A stretch of 64,000 nt of DNA from Mitsuaria chitosanitabida ATCC BAA-476 = NBRC 102408. Lineage in GTDB: Bacteria > Pseudomonadota > Gammaproteobacteria > Burkholderiales > Burkholderiaceae_C. Location: contig NZ_BCYP01000018.1 of assembly GCF_001598255.1 (NCBI RefSeq), forward strand, positions 62,001 through 126,000, in the 5' to 3' direction. Shown here piece after piece: positions 37,616 through 46,704 of the stretch; within the stretch, counting starts at the first letter, position 1; each line of letters begins with the position of its first letter. The translations under genes were made by a program, and so were the position numbers. The notes under the pieces are model-generated. The model ran no database searches. It was given only the letters and a program-made list of their open reading frames with translations, and was not told the DNA's origin.

Positions 37616-37741
37616 GGAGGGTGGAACTTGGGAATGTGATTGAGCGATGCGGTTGGCCGCTCCGAACCGGTATAAGACTCGCTTCATTCGCCGGTCGAGT
37701 GGGGCCCAATGCCGCCCCGCGGACTTGGCTTCGGGAGTCAG

Positions 37742-38038
37742 ATGTTATTGGTTGCCATCATCCTCGCGCTGTTCGCCGTCATGGCCGGCTGCTTCCTGTG
37801 GCTGGAAGCGCTGGCCAGCAAAGCCGCACTGCAGGAGAGATATCCGGACTATGCGGGGAAGATCTACCGCCCCGTCCATCGGGTCATCACACGCCAGGGC
37901 GGGCCGGTCCGAATGTTGGCGCTCATCGGCACCACCTCCCCGGATCCACGTGACCATCGCATTGCCCGGATGCGCGTACTTGCCCTGATCTGCGTCGGGT
38001 CTGGGGCGCTCTCTGTCTTGTTCTGGGCATGTGCCTGA
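37742..38038 (+). CDS. Small membrane protein, 98 aa
   Basis: An N-terminal helix (LLVAIILALFAVMAGCFLWL), a conserved-looking polar middle (RYPDYAGKIYRPVHRVITRQGGPVRML) and a C-terminal helix (RVLALICVGSGALSVLFWAC). GGGAG four bases before the ATG supports this start over an upstream ATG at 37709. Encoded divergently from the 80-residue membrane protein. Function unknown. Confidence 0.65.
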   Translation: MLLVAIILALFAVMAGCFLWLEALASKAALQERYPDYAGKIYRPVHRVITRQGGPVRMLALIGTTSPDPRDHRIARMRVLALICVGSGALSVLFWACA

Positions 38039-38132
38039 CGGCGCGTGTGCCGGCCTTGGGGCGCTTTGACGCTTGATCGGCACGATGCCGTCGTGCTGGA
38101 CACCTCGCGACGTTCAAGGGGCCGACTCGTGG

Positions 38133-38783
38133 TCACTCCGCACGAATCTCCCTCGCATTCGAGACCAGGAACTCCCGGGCATCCGCATCGGCCCATCGCA
38201 GGTACTCGTCAAGCTTCGCTGACCTAACGTCCTTCAACGCCCACAGCGCCGCGATGCGCTGGTACTCATGACCCGTCGCCCACGCGCGTTCTGCATACGT
38301 CTCCGTCTTTCCGGACCTCGCCCTGCCCAGTGCCAACAAGGCCCGGCGACTGACGTATTCGTTGGCGTCTTGCGCGAAGTGAACCAGCAGTTCCTCCGCT
38401 TCCGCCAATGGCCCGCACCGTTCGCCGAGCTTCACGGCAATCTGCCACTTCGCCTCTGACTCGGCCGAATGCGCGGCTCGGGAAGCGACCGCCATCAGCA
38501 CCGAATCCCTTTTCGCGAGTGCGTCCGCGATGACCTCGCATTCGTTGTCCCGAGCAAGGGCGTAGAGCAGATCCTCCATTGCAGACTCGGCCCAGACATC
38601 GACGGGCACCGTCTCCATCAGTTGCTCGGCGGCGGACCACAGGCGCTGCCAGTCCGGGTAGTCGCATTCCCACTCGCCCGAGCGGGTCTCGACAGGAACT
38701 GCCTCCGCCCACTGCTTGAAGTGGTTGACCGCAAGGTGGAGGTGGGACGCGGCGGCTGGCGAAAGGTCGTTGTCCAGGGTCAT
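38133..38783 (-). CDS. HEAT-like repeat hypothetical protein, 216 aa
   Basis: An all-helical protein: the region from MEDLLYALARDNECEVIADAL through VHFAQDANEYVSRRALLALG to YQRIAALWALKDVRSAKLDEY shows helix pairs with the DxxxxVRxxAAxAL-like periodicity of HEAT/PBS-lyase-type repeats. No signal peptide, membrane segment or catalytic motif is seen. Such short repeat proteins are often scaffolds or immunity-type inhibitors. Base composition is a little lower in GC than nearby core genes. Family not recognised. Confidence 0.72.
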   Translation of the reverse strand: MTLDNDLSPAAASHLHLAVNHFKQWAEAVPVETRSGEWECDYPDWQRLWSAAEQLMETVPVDVWAESAMEDLLYALARDNECEVIADALAKRDSVLMAVASRAAHSAESEAKWQIAVKLGERCGPLAEAEELLVHFAQDANEYVSRRALLALGRARSGKTETYAERAWATGHEYQRIAALWALKDVRSAKLDEYLRWADADAREFLVSNAREIRAE

Positions 38784-39181
38784 GGCTTCCGATCCAAGGA
38801 GGCGTCCTTCCCATGAAGCGCCTGAGCGTTGTCTGTGGGCACGGAGGCCCTCTCTCTTCTGGAAATCGTGAAGTCACAGCGTAAACGACTTCGCCGAAGC
38901 TCAAGCCATGCGACGGCGACAGGATTCGTCGACCGCGGGTCACACATCGCGTCGCCCCCCCCGGGCTTGAATTTCCGGGGGAGTACCGCCTTCATGGTTT
39001 GGTGAATGCGTCGGGACAGGATTGGCAGGGGCCTTCGGAAAGCCAAGGAATCACACCGGGACAAACTGTCTTGATTCCGGATCACGGACGAATGAGGAGC
39101 CCTCATACCTTCGTTCAATGCCCCGCCGGGCGCGATTTTGGTCTGATCCCCACCATTCCCCTGAATGGTCCGAGGACGCCC
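38784..39181. other. Gene-free stretch upstream of cytochrome P460
   Basis: About 400 bases without a supported gene. Its only clear structure is a palindrome, ACCATTC and GAATGGT around CCCT at 39152-39169, just before the cytochrome P460 start, which could be an operator. GC content is moderate and several A/T-rich spots could be promoters for the two divergent flanking genes. Confidence 0.45.
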
Positions 39182-39739
39182 ATGAACGCCTTCCGTATCG
39201 CCTCGCTGCTGGTCCCGGCGATGCTCGCCGCCACCGCGCTGTCGGCATCGGCCGATGACAGGCCGGCCAAGCCCGCTGCCCCCGCAACACCTGTCCCCAA
39301 GGCCGCCAAGGCCGCGGACAAGCCCGCCTCTCCCATCTACGGCGTGACGCTGCCCGACGGCTATCGTCAGTGGCAGATGATCGGCGTCGCCACCGAGGAC
39401 GCCCCGCTGGACGAGCTGCGCGCCGTGGTCGGCAACAGCATCGCCGTCGAGGCCTATCGCCTCGGCAAGCTGCCGTTCCCCGACGGCGCCATGCTGGTCA
39501 AGCTGGCCTGGAAGCGCGAGCGCTCCAAGGAGTTCCCCGCGGCCACGGTGCCCGGCCATCCGACCACCGTCCAGGTCATGGTCAAGGACGCCAAGCGCTA
39601 CGCGCAGAGCGGCGGTTGGGGCTATGGCCGCTTCATCAACGGCCAGCCCGTCGACGCCGCCCAGCACCAAACCTGCTTTGCCTGCCACGAGTCGCTGGTG
39701 AAGGACCGCGACGACGTGTTCACCCGGTTCGCGCCCTGA
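39182..39739 (+). CDS. Cytochrome P460 family protein
   Basis: A secreted haem protein of 185 residues. Signal peptide (IASLLVPAMLAATALSASAD), Pro/Ala/Lys-rich linker, then the P460 domain (YGVTLPDGYRQWQMIGVATED, LRAVVGNSIAVEAYR, FPDGAMLVKLAWKRE, VQVMVKDAKRYAQSGGWGYGRF) and the c-type haem motif CFACH near the end. Family members oxidise hydroxylamine or nitric oxide, or act as electron carriers; the cross-linking Lys cannot be confirmed here. It precedes a MOSC protein gene by 118 bases, possibly in the same unit. Confidence 0.9.
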   Translation: MNAFRIASLLVPAMLAATALSASADDRPAKPAAPATPVPKAAKAADKPASPIYGVTLPDGYRQWQMIGVATEDAPLDELRAVVGNSIAVEAYRLGKLPFPDGAMLVKLAWKRERSKEFPAATVPGHPTTVQVMVKDAKRYAQSGGWGYGRFINGQPVDAAQHQTCFACHESLVKDRDDVFTRFAP

Positions 39740-39857
39740 CACGTCGCGACCACCGCGCCATGCGGACGGTGGACGGATCGGCAGGTCTTCGAGTCGATCG
39801 GGCAGGTCCGGCCCGACCGCGCCCTCTACCATCGAGCGCCGTTTCCCCTCCGACACC

Positions 39858-40628
39858 ATGACCGAACGCCTGGACGATCAAACGCCCATCGCCCCCGCCG
39901 AGCGGGCCGACGCGACGCTGCCGCGCGTCATCGGCCGGCTCCGCGAGGTCCTGCGCGGACGGGCCGTGCCCTTCACCCGGCCCGGCTGCCTGAGCGGCAT
40001 CGCCAAGAGCCCGGTCGCCGATGCGGTCGCCGTGTCCGCGACGGGTCTGGAGGGCGACGAACAAGGCGATCCACGCATCCATGGCGGGCCGGACAAGGCC
40101 GTCCACGTCTATCCCTGGGCGCATTACCCGATCTGGCGCGAACGGCTGGACGGCAACGACCAGGCCTTGTCCCTGCTGGCGCGCCCCGGCGCCTTTGGCG
40201 AGAACTTCAGCCTGGACGACAGCCCACGCCTGGATGAAGCCGGCGTGTGCCTCGGCGACCGGTGGCTGATCGGGAGCACCCGCTTCGAGGTCAGCCAAGG
40301 ACGGCAGCCCTGCTGGAAGCTCAACGACAGGTTCGGGCAATCCGACATGGCCGCGCAGCTGCAGCACAGCCGCCGCACGGGCTGGTATCTGCGGGTGCTG
40401 ACGCCGGGCTCGGTTCGGGCCGGCGACGAGATTCTCCTCATCGATCGTCCGTATCCCGCCTGGCCGCTGGACCGGCTGCTGGGCCTGATCGCGGACCGCG
40501 ACACCGAGCCGGCCCTGCTGCGGGAGGTGCTGGGCTTGCCGTTGCCGCCGTCCTGGGTCCGGCTGTTCAGCCGCCGGCTGGAATCGGGCGAGGTCGAGTC
40601 CTGGACGAGCCGGCTCGGTGGTCCCTGA
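39858..40628 (+). CDS. YiiM-like MOSC domain protein
   Basis: A 256-residue protein of the YiiM group: MOSC domain with KSPVADAVAVSATGLEGDEQGDPRIHGGPDKAVHVYPW and the conserved Cys in SQGRQPCWKLNDRFG, followed by a C-terminal three-helix part (WPLDRLLGLIADRD). E. coli YiiM reduces 6-N-hydroxylaminopurine with a molybdenum cofactor; a detoxifying reductase role is therefore likely. The next signal downstream is a 9-bp inverted repeat that may end this transcript. Confidence 0.9.
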   Translation: MTERLDDQTPIAPAERADATLPRVIGRLREVLRGRAVPFTRPGCLSGIAKSPVADAVAVSATGLEGDEQGDPRIHGGPDKAVHVYPWAHYPIWRERLDGNDQALSLLARPGAFGENFSLDDSPRLDEAGVCLGDRWLIGSTRFEVSQGRQPCWKLNDRFGQSDMAAQLQHSRRTGWYLRVLTPGSVRAGDEILLIDRPYPAWPLDRLLGLIADRDTEPALLREVLGLPLPPSWVRLFSRRLESGEVESWTSRLGGP

Positions 40629-40630
40629 GC

Positions 40631-40666
40631 TTGCCTATTTTTCCGACCCGGGGAACGAATAGGCAA
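40631..40666. promoter_or_regulatory. Inverted repeat between MOSC gene and yqhD
   Basis: Perfect 9-bp arms TTGCCTATT and AATAGGCAA separated by 18 bases. It could fold as a terminator for the MOSC gene or serve as an operator for yqhD. AT-rich arms stand out from local composition. Confidence 0.5.
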
Positions 40667-40821
40667 AACACCGGCAGCTTCATGCATTGAAAGTCCGGGT
40701 CCCGGGAACAACAATTTCATCCGTCACACCGACCCTCGACCGCCTCCCGGCGACGATCGGCGACATCGGATCCGCGCCATTCCGGCGCCCCGGATCCCCC
40801 CGACACAGACGGATGAATGCC

Positions 40822-41982
40822 ATGAACAACTTCTCGCTCAATACCCCCACCAAAATCCTGTTCGGCAAGGGTCAGATCGCGAACCTGGGGAAGGAAATCC
40901 CCGCCGACGCGCGCATCCTGATCACCTACGGCGGCGGCAGCATCAAGAAGAACGGCGTCCTGGACCAGGTGCTCAAGGCCCTGGAAGGTCGACCTGTCTT
41001 CGAGTTCGCCGGCATCGAGCCGAATCCCTCCTACGAGACGCTGATGAAGGCCGTCGAGGTCGTCAAGGCGCAGAAGATCGATTACCTGCTGGCGGTCGGC
41101 GGCGGCTCCGTGGCCGACGGCACCAAATTCATCGGCGCGGCCGCCCGGTATACCGCCGGCGACCCCTGGGACATTCTGCTGAACCGCGGCGCCCAGGTCA
41201 CCAGCGCCGTACCCATGGGCTGCGTGCTGACCCTGCCGGCCACCGGCTCGGAATCCAACAACGGCGCCGTCATCAGCCGTCTGGCGACCGGCGACAAACT
41301 CGCGTTCTTCTCGCCTTACAGCTATCCGACCTTCGCGGTGCTCGATCCGACGGTCACGTATTCGCTGCCGGCCCGCCAGGTCGCCAACGGCGTCGTTGAC
41401 GCCTTCGTCCATACCGTCGAGCAATACCTGACCTACCCCGTGCAGGCCAAGGTGCAGGACCGTTTCTCGGAAGGTCTGCTGCTGACGCTGATCGAGGAAG
41501 GCCCGCGCGCGCTGGCCGAGCCGGAGAACTACGACGTTCGCGCCAACGTGATGTGGAGCGCCACCCTCGCGCTCAACGGCCTGATCGGCGCCGGCGTGCC
41601 GCAGGACTGGGCAACCCACATGCTGGGCCACGAGCTGACCGCCATGCATGGCCTGGACCATGCGCAAACCCTGGCCATCGTGCTGCCCTCGCTGCTGGCC
41701 TACAAGAAGGAGCAGAAGCGCGCCAAGCTGCTGCAATATGCCGAGCGCGTCTGGCATCTGCGCGACGGGACCGAGGACCAGCGCATCGACGGCGCGATCA
41801 ACGCCACCCGTGCCTTCTTCGAGCAGATGGGCGTGCCCACCCGCCTGTCGGGCCACGGCCTGGACGGCAGCGCGATTCCCGCGATGATCGCCAAGTTGAA
41901 GGAGCACGGCTGCGTGGCGCTGGGCGAGCACGGAGATATCACCCTGGAAGACAGCCAGCGGATTCTCGAAGCCGCGCGCTGA
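40822..41982 (+). CDS. yqhD: NADPH-dependent aldehyde reductase YqhD
   Basis: A 386-residue group-III iron-containing alcohol dehydrogenase that reduces toxic short aldehydes such as acrolein and methylglyoxal. It tracks E. coli YqhD (387 aa) closely: MNNFSLNTPTKILFGKG, NADPH loop YGGGSIKKNG, LAVGGGSVADGTKFI, MGCVLTLPATGSESNNGAVIS, and metal ligands in NGVVDAFVHTVEQY and GHELTAMHGLDHAQTLA. ATG 40822 is chosen by this match; another ATG lies nine bases upstream. The AraC-type gene yqhC follows 14 bases later in the same direction. Confidence 0.97.
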   Translation: MNNFSLNTPTKILFGKGQIANLGKEIPADARILITYGGGSIKKNGVLDQVLKALEGRPVFEFAGIEPNPSYETLMKAVEVVKAQKIDYLLAVGGGSVADGTKFIGAAARYTAGDPWDILLNRGAQVTSAVPMGCVLTLPATGSESNNGAVISRLATGDKLAFFSPYSYPTFAVLDPTVTYSLPARQVANGVVDAFVHTVEQYLTYPVQAKVQDRFSEGLLLTLIEEGPRALAEPENYDVRANVMWSATLALNGLIGAGVPQDWATHMLGHELTAMHGLDHAQTLAIVLPSLLAYKKEQKRAKLLQYAERVWHLRDGTEDQRIDGAINATRAFFEQMGVPTRLSGHGLDGSAIPAMIAKLKEHGCVALGEHGDITLEDSQRILEAAR

Positions 41983-41996
41983 CGAGAATCACCCCC

Positions 41997-42908
41997 ATGA
42001 CAGCGGCATTGAACGACCAGGTCCGGCGGCGCATCGTCGAGCAGGCCATCGGGTATTCGACGGGCGCGTTCGCGAGCCCGTCCCCGGTCGCGGGGGTGAA
42101 GATTCTTCATACGGAGAAGGGGCACCCCCGCACGCCGGTGCTTTACGACCCGACGATCGTGATCGTCGTCCAGGGCGCGAAAGTGGGGTTTCTCGGCGAC
42201 CGGACTTTCCGCTACGACGCGGACAACTATCTGCTGCTGACGGTCCCGCTGCCCTTCGAATGCCAGACCATCGCCAGCAAGGAAGAACCCTTCGTCGGCA
42301 TTTCCATCGGCGTCGACGTGCCATTGCTGCAGTCGGTGCTGATGGATCTGGATCAGGACCATCTCGACGAGCTGGCCACCGCGGAATCCTCGGGGGTGAA
42401 TGGCGCCCCATTCACCAACGACCTGCTGTGCGCGATCGAACGGCTGTTCGACGCGATGCGGAATCCGCGCGATGCCCAGTTCCTCGGGAAACTGATCATC
42501 AAGGAAATCCTCTATCACGTGCTCTGCGGCGAGAGCGGCGCCGCGCTGCACGCGCTGGTGAACCGGCATACCCATTTCGGACTGATCGCCAAGGTCATCC
42601 AGCACATCGAGGCGAATTACGCCGAGACCTTCAGCGTCGAGCAATTGGCGCGGATGGTGAACATGAGCGTGTCGGCCTTCCATCACAACTTCAAGGCCGT
42701 GACGAATACCTCGCCGCTGCAGTATGTGAAGTCCTACAAGCTGCACCGCGCGCGCCTGATCATGCTGAACGAGGGCGCCAAGGCGGGAGTCGCCGCCTCG
42801 CGGGTCGGCTACGAAAGCGCCTCGCAGTTCAGCCGCGAGTTCAAACGGTATTTCGGCGCGACGCCGGTCGACGAGGTCGCCCGGCTCAAGCCCGTGCTCG
42901 TGGGCTGA
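41997..42908 (+). CDS. yqhC: YqhC-like AraC family regulator
   Basis: A 303-residue activator: N-terminal AraC_N cupin domain (PVLYDPTIVIVVQGAKVGFLGDRTFRYDADNYLLLTVPLPFECQT) and a C-terminal double helix-turn-helix (FSVEQLARMVNMSVSAFHHNFKAVTNTSPLQYVKSYKLHRAR, then RVGYESASQFSREFKRYFG). E. coli YqhC senses aldehydes and activates yqhD, but there the genes are divergent; here yqhC is downstream of yqhD, so it would be autoregulated if it acts on the yqhD promoter. A hairpin follows at 42927-42952. Confidence 0.9.
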   Translation: MTAALNDQVRRRIVEQAIGYSTGAFASPSPVAGVKILHTEKGHPRTPVLYDPTIVIVVQGAKVGFLGDRTFRYDADNYLLLTVPLPFECQTIASKEEPFVGISIGVDVPLLQSVLMDLDQDHLDELATAESSGVNGAPFTNDLLCAIERLFDAMRNPRDAQFLGKLIIKEILYHVLCGESGAALHALVNRHTHFGLIAKVIQHIEANYAETFSVEQLARMVNMSVSAFHHNFKAVTNTSPLQYVKSYKLHRARLIMLNEGAKAGVAASRVGYESASQFSREFKRYFGATPVDEVARLKPVLVG

Positions 42909-42926
42909 GCGCCAGGCCGGTTCGGC

Positions 42927-42952
42927 GCGACGCCAGTCACGCGTGGCGTCGC
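42927..42952. terminator. Hairpin between convergent genes
   Basis: Perfect 9-bp arms GCGACGCCA and TGGCGTCGC around an 8-base loop, in the space between yqhC and the convergent hydrolase gene. No T-tract on either side, so termination strength is uncertain. Confidence 0.5.
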
Positions 42953-43004
42953 GGTCGCGCGGTTCGATCCGTGTGATCGCCCCGCGGCGGCTGTCGTGCG
43001 TCGA

Positions 43005-43550
43005 TCAGCTCGCGGACAGGCGGATCTCCGCGGCCTTCTTCGCCGACATGGCGGGACCGAAGCTGGTGAGGTTGCGCAGGATCAGCGTGTGGTGGTCGAT
43101 GATCTGCGGCGCGCTCAGCGCGCCATTGGCCAGCGTCGTATGGCCGTCCTCGACCAGCGTCACGTCGTAGCCCGACGAGAGCGCGCGCCGCGTCGAGGTG
43201 TCGACGCAGAAGTCGCTCTGCGCGCCGCAGATGACGAGGTGCCCGATGCCCAGGTCCCGGAGCGCCGCGTCCAGGTCGGTCTTGTGGAAGGCATCCGGCG
43301 AGGTCTTGAAGATGCGCCGGTCCTCCGGCAGCGCCGCGAGGCGGTCGTCGAGCTGCCAGCCCTCGCCGCCACGGCGCATCGACTCCCAGCCGTCCTCCTC
43401 GTGCTGCACGAAGATCACCGGCGTCCCGGTCTCGCGCGCCTGCGCGATCAGGCCGTTGACGCGGCCGATCACCGCTTCGGCCTCATGGCACGCGTACTCG
43501 CCGGTGCACAGCACGCGTTGCAGATCGATGATGAGCAGGGCAGTCGTCAT
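43005..43550 (-). CDS. Isochorismatase-like cysteine hydrolase
   Basis: A 181-residue hydrolase of the isochorismatase superfamily. The catalytic triad pattern is visible: Asp in TALLIIDLQRVL, Lys in RIFKTSPDAFHKT, and Cys in CGAQSDFCVDTSTR with the preceding GIGHLVICG cis-peptide region. Substrates in this family range from nicotinamide and N-carbamoyl compounds to isochorismate; none is indicated here. ATG 43550 is used. It converges on yqhC and shares the strand with the TonB receptor gene but is 160 bases downstream of it. Confidence 0.92.
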   Translation of the reverse strand: MTTALLIIDLQRVLCTGEYACHEAEAVIGRVNGLIAQARETGTPVIFVQHEEDGWESMRRGGEGWQLDDRLAALPEDRRIFKTSPDAFHKTDLDAALRDLGIGHLVICGAQSDFCVDTSTRRALSSGYDVTLVEDGHTTLANGALSAPQIIDHHTLILRNLTSFGPAMSAKKAAEIRLSAS

Positions 43551-43710
43551 GGCGGTCGTGGGTGGTGAATCGGAGCGCGCCAGCATACGACCCACGCGTG
43601 ACCGGGCCGTTCGTCATCGATCGCGGAAAGTGGGGACGACGCGCGATCCGGGCAGTGTCCTTCGCCGCGAAGGCCTCGGTCCTCGCTTCACCGGCCGCCA
43701 GCCCGCGTGA

Positions 43711-46704
43711 TCAGAACTTGTAGTTCATCACCACCCTCAGCGCGCGGTTGTCGCCGCGCATGCCGTTGGGCTTGTCGAGGTTGAGGTTGTCGCCGCCCAG
43801 GCGGTTCGCCGCCGCGCCGGGCGCCGGCGCGTTGCCGATCCAGTCGTCGTAGCCGCCGTAGTTGTCCGCGCCGAAGAGGTTCAGCACGTCCAGCCGCAGC
43901 GCGAAGCGGTGGATGCCGTAGCGGAACTCCTTGCCCACGCTCACGTCCACCTGGCGGTAGCTCGAGGACTGGCCCTCGACCAGCACGCATTGGTCGGCGC
44001 CCGCGGTGCAGTCCGTCAGGCGCCGCGGGAAGCCGCTCGCGTAGGTAGCCTTGGCGGCGAAGGTCAGGCCCCAGGGCAGCAACTTGTCCGTCATGAAGGC
44101 ACCGACCAGGCGGTGCTTGTCCACCAGCGTGCTCGGGTTCCAGCCGCGTCCCGGCCGACCGTAGGTCCAGTCGAAGAGGTCGTTGCTCCACTGGAGGTTG
44201 GTCGTCCTCGCGTCGCTGTAGGTGTAGGCCAGCGTCGCCGTCCAGCCCGAGGTCTCGGTGTACGGCTTCTCCGCCTTCAGGAAGAGCGAATCCGTCCGCG
44301 TCCGCCCGATCGTGTCTCCCAGCACCAGCTGACCGAACCCGTTGGGGCCGCCCCACAGCGGGTCGATGCTCGCCTGTCTGGCGAAACCGCCGTCGGGATC
44401 GCGGTTGCCGCTGAACCAGACGAACTGGTTCCTGGCCTCGACGCGGCTGAGGGCGATCTCGCCGTTCCAGGTCGGCGTCAGCGCCTGTCGCAGGCCGATG
44501 CTGACCTGGTCCGCATAGGGCATCTTCAAGTCGTTGCGGATCAGCCAGATCTCGCCGCCCGGCGACTGGTTCTTCTGCAGCTCGTCCAGCGCGTGATTGG
44601 CCATCGTGCGGTCGTAGCTGCGGCCGTAGCCGCCGTAGACCACCGTCGCCCGATCGCCAAACACGTCGTAGGAGAAGCCCACCCGCGGCGCGAAGGCACT
44701 CTTGAAGGCCTTGCGCGAGCTGCCGGTGCTGACGTACTGCCCGATGTCGATGCCGCCCTTGGCCAGGGACTGCGCATAGGTCTGGCCCGTCCCCGGCACG
44801 ATGCCGAAGCGCGTCACGTCAGGCGCCAACAGCGCGGCGATGCGGTCGGCCGGCGTCGCATAGCCGTTGTTGAGCATGTTGTCCTCGTAGTCCCAGCGCA
44901 GGCCGAGGTTGAGCTCCAGCTGGCGCGTGAGGCTCCAGTCGTCCTGGAGGTAGAGGCCCCATTGCCGGTTCTTGAAGGACACCGCCGTCGGATCGGTGGC
45001 GCGCCGGATGTTGCACTGGTCGCTGGTGCGGCCGTTGTTGGAGACATTCGTCCCCAGGCAGTTCGCGCCGTCCCAATAGGGCTGACCGGTCACGTTGTCG
45101 ATGAGCACGTCGACCGAGTCCACCGCGTTGGCCGTGCCGCTCAGGTCGTAGCGCATGTCCTTGAACTTGAGCCCACCCTTGATCACGTGGCCGTCGAGGC
45201 CGGTGTAGGTCAGCTCCTCCGAGACGAACGTCCCGCGCTGCTGGCGCCGCTGCGCATCCGGCGATCCGCCGTCGATGATCACGTCCTGCGAGGTCGTCAG
45301 CGCCTGCGGCGTCGAGGTCGACACCTTGTAGCGCACCATCGGCGTGTCCGACGAGGACTGCGGATTCCACACGTAGTCCTCGTAGCCGATGCGCGCCTCG
45401 CTGAGCCAGTCGTCGCGCGCCCATTCGTGCTTGAGGTCGACGCGGGTCTCGTCGTTGCGCCGTGCCTTGTCGTTGCCGGGCAGCGAGAGGTTGCGGTCCT
45501 CGGCGATGCGGTCGGTCTCGCGCCGCAGCCGCGCGCTCAGGGTGAGGCGGTGCTCCTCGTTGAGCTGCGCGTCGAGCTTGCCGAAGAGCAGGTCCTCATG
45601 GAAGGGATCGACCTGGTTGCCTTGCCGCGCCCGCAGGCCCGGCACGATGCCGGCGTCGGGCAGCTTCTCGAAGTTCTGGCCGATGATCTGCCGCGAGTCC
45701 TCGATGCGCTTGCCGTCGTAGGCGACGAAGTAGTGCAGCTTGTCCTTCACGATCGGGCCGCCGATGCTGCCGCCGTACTCGTACTTCTCGGAGGACGGCC
45801 GCTTCACGCCTTGCGCCTCGCGCTCCTTCTCGAGCGCGTTGAGCGAGCGCCAGTTGGTGCCGGTGCGATCGGCGTAGAGCTCGCCGTGCAGTTCGTTGGT
45901 GCCGGACTTGGTCACCGCCGTGATCGCGGCGCTGCTGACCTGGTCGAACTCGGCCTTGTAGTTCTGCGTCAGCACCTTGTACTCGGCGATCGCCGACTGC
46001 GGGAAGGGATTGCCGCGCGAGTTGTCCTGGCCGCTCAGCCCGCCGCGCAGGATGTTGTTCTTCTGGCCAACGCCGTCGATGAAGACGTTCAGATGGTCGT
46101 AGTCCTGCGCGCCGGATTGCAGCTTGCTCAGCCCCGAGGCGTCGCTGGAGAAGGCCACCCCGGGCGCGAGGTCCGCCGCGCTGAGGAAGTTGCGGGTGTT
46201 CTGCGGCAGCGCCTCGATCATCTTCTGGGAGACCGTCGTGCCGACCTGCGAGTCCTTCACGCCCTGCCGGATCGCGTTGCCCTCGACCGTGACCTTGCCG
46301 AGCTGCACGGGCTCGGCCTTGCCCTCGACGGTGGTCGCCGGCGCGGCGGCCCGCAGGTCCAGCGCGGCGCTCTCGCCGACGGACAGGGTGATCTGCTCGG
46401 TCTTGAGCGGCGTGCCCGAGGCGTCGAGCACGCGCACGACATAGGTCCCGGGCGCCAGGCCGACCAGCGCGTAGCGGCCGTCGGCGCGCGTCGAGGTGCG
46501 ATAGCTCGTGCCGTTGGCCGCGTTGACTGCGGTGATGGCGAGCCCGCCGTTGGCCGCGCCCGGCGCGACCGAGACCAGTCCGCGCACGGTCGCGCGGCTG
46601 ACCTGCGCGTGCGCGCCGCCCGCGGTCAACGCGAGGACCAGCGCGGCGGCGACAGCGGTGAGGGGAAGTCGAGGGCGGGGCGTCCTGGGTGCGGGCGCCG
46701 TCAT
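43711..46704 (-). CDS. TonB-dependent receptor with carboxypeptidase-regulatory-like domain (Oar-type)
   Basis: A 997-residue outer-membrane receptor. Signal peptide (LPLTAVAAALVLALTAGGAHAQ), a CarboxypepD_reg-like beta-sandwich (VRGLVSVAPGAANGGLAITA to GTYVVRVLDASG), a plug domain (LPQNTRNFLSAADLAPGVAF, VFIDGVGQKNNILRGG) and a long beta-barrel ending in the aromatic KF terminus needed for BAM insertion. Oar-type receptors take up polymers or secrete proteins. The start codon overlaps the stop of the upstream L,D-transpeptidase gene (ATGA), so translation is probably coupled. Ligand unknown. Confidence 0.93.
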   Translation of the reverse strand: MTAPAPRTPRPRLPLTAVAAALVLALTAGGAHAQVSRATVRGLVSVAPGAANGGLAITAVNAANGTSYRTSTRADGRYALVGLAPGTYVVRVLDASGTPLKTEQITLSVGESAALDLRAAAPATTVEGKAEPVQLGKVTVEGNAIRQGVKDSQVGTTVSQKMIEALPQNTRNFLSAADLAPGVAFSSDASGLSKLQSGAQDYDHLNVFIDGVGQKNNILRGGLSGQDNSRGNPFPQSAIAEYKVLTQNYKAEFDQVSSAAITAVTKSGTNELHGELYADRTGTNWRSLNALEKEREAQGVKRPSSEKYEYGGSIGGPIVKDKLHYFVAYDGKRIEDSRQIIGQNFEKLPDAGIVPGLRARQGNQVDPFHEDLLFGKLDAQLNEEHRLTLSARLRRETDRIAEDRNLSLPGNDKARRNDETRVDLKHEWARDDWLSEARIGYEDYVWNPQSSSDTPMVRYKVSTSTPQALTTSQDVIIDGGSPDAQRRQQRGTFVSEELTYTGLDGHVIKGGLKFKDMRYDLSGTANAVDSVDVLIDNVTGQPYWDGANCLGTNVSNNGRTSDQCNIRRATDPTAVSFKNRQWGLYLQDDWSLTRQLELNLGLRWDYEDNMLNNGYATPADRIAALLAPDVTRFGIVPGTGQTYAQSLAKGGIDIGQYVSTGSSRKAFKSAFAPRVGFSYDVFGDRATVVYGGYGRSYDRTMANHALDELQKNQSPGGEIWLIRNDLKMPYADQVSIGLRQALTPTWNGEIALSRVEARNQFVWFSGNRDPDGGFARQASIDPLWGGPNGFGQLVLGDTIGRTRTDSLFLKAEKPYTETSGWTATLAYTYSDARTTNLQWSNDLFDWTYGRPGRGWNPSTLVDKHRLVGAFMTDKLLPWGLTFAAKATYASGFPRRLTDCTAGADQCVLVEGQSSSYRQVDVSVGKEFRYGIHRFALRLDVLNLFGADNYGGYDDWIGNAPAPGAAANRLGGDNLNLDKPNGMRGDNRALRVVMNYKF

